Assembly (NCBI RefSeq): GCF_900102515.1
Contig: NZ_FMVS01000017.1
Span: 35,622 to 99,621, forward strand
Origin: Butyrivibrio sp. INlla14
Lineage (GTDB): Bacteria > Bacillota > Clostridia > Lachnospirales > Lachnospiraceae
DNA length: 64,000 bases
Reading direction: 5' to 3'
A program made the position numbers and the translations under genes. Under the pieces are notes generated by a model. It made no database searches, had not been told where the DNA came from, and was given only the letters and a program-made list of their open reading frames with translations. Numbering within the stretch: position 1 is the stretch's first letter; the number at the start of each line of letters is the position of its first letter. Positions 61,936 to 64,000 of the stretch are shown here, piece after piece.

Positions 61936-62532
61936 ATGGAATTATTAGATAGTGCTGTGGATATAAAGGTATATAACTATAGTGACAGGACCGTTCACAG
62001 CGAGAAAGGCCTTGTCCTTTTTAAGAAAGACAAAGACAATTTTATTGTTGCGGGTATAGGAGAAGAGTGCGAGAGATACTGGATGGACCTGTCAGATCCT
62101 GAGAATTATTTACTGGTAGTACCAATATCGCTAGGAGTAATAACAGATTATCCTGTGGCAGAAAAACTCCTTAAGTATATGCTGAGCAAATATATATTTA
62201 CTGTAAACGGAAAGAAAAAGCTCCTTAAAAGAGCTAGCAGAGTGCTTTTAGTTCTTCATGAACCATGTAGTCCGATAGACCTAAGAGCATATGAGGATCT
62301 TTTGATGTTATTAGGTTATAAGAATGTTCATATGATTACGTCAAAGACAGATTTGGGTGGGCTGACTGTAGAAGAAGCCATCTGGAAGATGGAGGAGACT
62401 CAGGGGAAGAAGTTTGATTGTGCTATAGAGATCACAAAAAATAACCACTTTGAGTATGCTAAATATTCCTACGAAAAGCTTCTTGATGATTTTAAAAGAT
62501 GGGGTGTTGAGGCTTCTGAAATAATTAAGTAA
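61936..62532 (+). CDS. MreB-like partial domain protein
   Basis: A 198-residue protein whose centre recalls the middle of MreB-type actins: PISLGVITDYPVAEKLLKYM (compare the MreB pattern PLKDGVIADFDVTEKMLK) and then RVLLVLHEPCSPIDLRAYED and GYKNVHMIT (compare VPSGVTEVEKRAVxDAA and GAREVYLIEEP). The N-terminal phosphate loop and the C-terminal half of MreB are missing, so it cannot be a normal filament protein. It may be a decoy or inhibitor of cell-shape proteins, or a diverged fragment. The assignment is tentative. Confidence 0.45.
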   Translation: MELLDSAVDIKVYNYSDRTVHSEKGLVLFKKDKDNFIVAGIGEECERYWMDLSDPENYLLVVPISLGVITDYPVAEKLLKYMLSKYIFTVNGKKKLLKRASRVLLVLHEPCSPIDLRAYEDLLMLLGYKNVHMITSKTDLGGLTVEEAIWKMEETQGKKFDCAIEITKNNHFEYAKYSYEKLLDDFKRWGVEASEIIK

Positions 62533-62555
62533 CTTGATAAATGGAGAGAAAAGGA

Positions 62556-62720
62556 ATGAAATGTGTAAAATGTGAGTGCGAGATGATCCAGGCAGAGCTT
62601 ACTGGAAACAGTATTTATCCGCTGATCTTGAAGAATAAGAGGAACGGTATACTTGATTCAGAAAAGCGGCGTGCCAGTCACTGTGAAGAAAAGTTCACGG
62701 TGACTGGTACTTATATCTGA
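62556..62720 (+). pseudogene. Truncated zinc-ribbon-like small protein with inserted palindromic element
   Basis: ATG 62556, behind AAAAGGA, opens a 54-residue frame starting MKCVKCECEMIQAELTGN and running to NGILDSEK. From 62664 the sequence is a 53-base palindromic element shared with 63549-63601, and the frame stops four bases later. Proteins of this type normally carry a second Cys pair near the C-terminus, absent here, so the gene seems cut by the element. Confidence 0.5.
62664..62716. repeat. 53-bp palindromic coding element, copy 1
   Basis: The stem 62671-62687 with 62694-62710 has 17 pairs including two G-T pairs, with loop GAAAAG. The whole 53 bases are identical to 63549-63601 and are read in the same frame (RRASHCEEKFTVTGTY). 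Confidence 0.85.
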
Positions 62721-62721
62721 G

Positions 62722-62877
62722 TGGCTTGATGAACAAATAGGAGGATCTGTTCCAGGATATACATGGCATCACGCAGAGATACCAGGAGTTATGCAGTTAG
62801 TTCCTACTGGATTACACAACATTGTGAGCCATAATGGAGGAAGATCACCAGGAATGTGGGCTGACGCAGCACGATAA
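62722..62877 (+). pseudogene. Stranded C-terminal tip of a WHH-type HNH nuclease toxin
   Basis: The frame 62722 to TAA 62875-62877 codes for 51 residues containing GYTWHHAEIPGVMQLVP, then GLHNIVSHNGGRSPGMW. The WHH, MQLVP and H-x4-H-x-GG pattern belongs to the WHH group of HNH/endonuclease VII toxins, which form the tips of polymorphic toxins. It has no own start and no body. It is followed after 22 bases by a SUKH gene, the usual immunity partner, so it is a displaced toxin-immunity pair. Confidence 0.7.
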
Positions 62878-62899
62878 TTGAGAGAGGAGAAAACTAAAA

Positions 62900-63376
62900 A
62901 TGATAGTGGAAATGAAAAAAGAGTTTCTTCCCAAAGTAGATGAAACAAATATAAAAAAAGAGGAAGAAATGTGGAGATTGAAGCTGCCTGCTGATTATAG
63001 GGCATTTTTATTGGAAACTAATGGTGGTATTCCACAGAAAAATGAGTTTACTTACAATAATCGCAAGAGAATGATAGAAAGCTTTCTTTGCATATTAGAA
63101 GATACTGAGAATAGCGAATTTGGAAGTTATGATATTGATGTAGTGTTAACTCAAATCGAGGACAGATTAACAGACAATGAAGACTTGGTAGGATGTGAAG
63201 TGTTGCCTATAGCGGAATTATTTGCAGGTGATTACTTATGCATGGATTTTAGAAAAGATAAGGATTCACCGGAAATATGTATATGGAGTCATGAAGAGTC
63301 AGAGGAATTAGATCCGGTAACATATAAGGTGGCAAATACATTTACAGAATTTGTGGGGATGTTGTATAATGCGTAA
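62900..63376 (+). CDS. SMI1/KNR4 (SUKH) family immunity protein
   Basis: A 158-residue protein with the classical SUKH pattern: helix EEEMWRLKLPADYRAFLLETNGG, then VLPIAELFAGDYLCMDFRKD, and CIWSHEE before the final helix TFTEFVGMLYN. Ribosome site GAGAGGAG. It follows a WHH nuclease tip and is presumably its immunity protein; SUKH proteins commonly protect against HNH-type nucleases. It overlaps the next gene by 8 bases. Confidence 0.88.
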   Translation: MIVEMKKEFLPKVDETNIKKEEEMWRLKLPADYRAFLLETNGGIPQKNEFTYNNRKRMIESFLCILEDTENSEFGSYDIDVVLTQIEDRLTDNEDLVGCEVLPIAELFAGDYLCMDFRKDKDSPEICIWSHEESEELDPVTYKVANTFTEFVGMLYNA

Positions 63377-63767
63377 AAAAATGATGAAGAGATTTTTGGC
63401 AGTTATAACTGTGGCGATGACAATGCTAAATTGTGTGGCGTGTGGAAATGCCGTAGATAGCGAAAAACTTGAAGAAACAAAAGCTCTTTTGGATGACTGC
63501 GATGCAATAAGCATAACCTATGGTAATAATTATGAGAGAAGTAGTATGAAGCGGCGTGCCAGTCACTGTGAAGAAAAGTTCACGGTGACTGGTACTTATA
63601 TTAAAATATTGAAATCGCCTGTTATGATTGTATTTTACAACCAATCAGCTACTGTTGATGTGAATGTTGCACAGGTTAGCGATGAATTCCAAAATGTCAA
63701 TTATGAAAAATTCAACCATTCCATGTGTCAGTATCTGGATAGCATTGAGCTGGCTATGTACAGATAA
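63369..63767 (+). CDS. Small lipoprotein interrupted by a palindromic coding element
   Basis: A 132-residue exported protein from ATG 63369, with signal peptide and lipobox VAC (Cys about 25). The mature part begins GNAVDSEKLEETKALLDDCD. Residues about 61-78 are encoded by the 53-base palindromic element also present at 62664. The reading frame continues unbroken afterwards (ILKSPVMIVFYNQSATVDVN). No family recognised. The element seems to be a tolerated in-frame insertion. Confidence 0.65.
   Translation: MRKKMMKRFLAVITVAMTMLNCVACGNAVDSEKLEETKALLDDCDAISITYGNNYERSSMKRRASHCEEKFTVTGTYIKILKSPVMIVFYNQSATVDVNVAQVSDEFQNVNYEKFNHSMCQYLDSIELAMYR
63549..63601. repeat. 53-bp palindromic coding element, copy 2
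   Basis: Identical to 62664-62716. Stem 63556-63572 with 63579-63595. It lies inside the lipoprotein gene, in the same reading frame as copy 1. Confidence 0.85.
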
Positions 63768-63779
63768 TATAAGAATTAG

Positions 63780-64000
63780 ATGGATGAATCAAGTAAGAGC
63801 TTCCTTCTGTTGATATTTGCAGAGCAGAAGGAAGCTCTTTTGAACTCGGAATATCTTATTGTGCTGTGCTCAAAGAGTACTTGCTTATCAACTTGGGTAG
63901 AGAGGGAGATAAAGCTTTTTTTGCAGAATCATCCAAGGGAAAATGTTCTGACGGTACTGGCAGAGGGGGAACCTCAAGATGTGATTCCCAGGATCTTGCA
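63780..64000 (+). pseudogene. Rearranged TIR gene fragment fused to a terminator copy, runs off window
   Basis: Bases 63780-63830 match 53590-53640 (the leader and 5' arm of the terminator before the TIR gene). From 63831 the sequence matches the inside of that TIR gene from 53881 onward, with very few differences. The first 200 bases of the TIR gene are missing. The frame is open from an ATG at 63780 (MDESSKSFLLLIFAEQKEALL...) through STWVEREI to the window end, so the glutamate motif is kept but the N-terminal half of the TIR fold is lost. Confidence 0.75.

Overview
The window looks like a chromosomal segment of a low-GC Firmicute of the family Lachnospiraceae, most like a rumen Butyrivibrio or Pseudobutyrivibrio. 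This is inferred from gene families, not from a marker gene: a fructose PTS operon, a DUF4317 protein, an AgrA/AgrC-type two-component pair, a domain-permuted GH3 beta-glucosidase of the kind known from Butyrivibrio and Ruminococcus, and a Firmicute-type (T7SSb-like) type VII secretion locus. No rRNA, tRNA, CRISPR array or intact insertion sequence was seen.

Layout. (1) 1-4000: the 3' part of a heptad-repeat envelope protein, a 53-aa hypothetical gene, and a non-coding array of palindromic elements in strict 52-bp phase. (2) 4036-10092, minus strand: fruR-fruK-fruA-ptsH-ptsI, fructose uptake plus the general PTS proteins. (3) 10447-15400, plus strand: a CheC-like phosphatase, a DUF4317 protein, a LytTR response regulator, a GHKL histidine kinase and a membrane diguanylate cyclase. 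(4) 15618-21707: a membrane-anchored permuted GH3 enzyme, a cytoplasmic GH3 enzyme and a small GtrA-like membrane protein. (5) 21708-29713: a gene remnant, two tandem TIR-transmembrane-propeller proteins and an Rpn/PD-(D/E)XK nuclease-like protein. (6) 30098-53476: a large surface protein followed by a type VII secretion locus. It encodes a membrane trypsin-fold protease with an FHA domain and Cys in place of the nucleophilic Ser, a second FHA protein, a ParA/MinD-like ATPase, an EsaB/YukD ubiquitin-like protein, EssC, a WXG100 pair, and two paralogous four-gene cassettes. Each cassette has two small helical partners, a 929-983 aa LXG-like protein, and a membrane-anchored leucine-rich-repeat protein in the place where an immunity gene is normally found. 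(7) 53680-64000: a TIR-only protein, then about a dozen small immunity-type genes (SUKH/SMI1, Imm22, GAD-like/Tdi1 and unrecognised), lipoproteins, an MreB-like fragment and stranded C-terminal toxin tips. It ends in a rearranged copy of the TIR gene.

How it fits together. The EssC motor with the WXG100 pair should export the LXG-like proteins, each delivered with its own small partners. FHA domains on three proteins suggest control by threonine phosphorylation, although no kinase lies in the window. The immunity island looks like the residue of past toxin-immunity exchanges. The most novel items are the duplicated partner-LXG-LRR cassette, the Cys-type protease-FHA protein, the in-frame palindromic element shared by two genes near the right end, and the 52-bp palindrome array near the left end.
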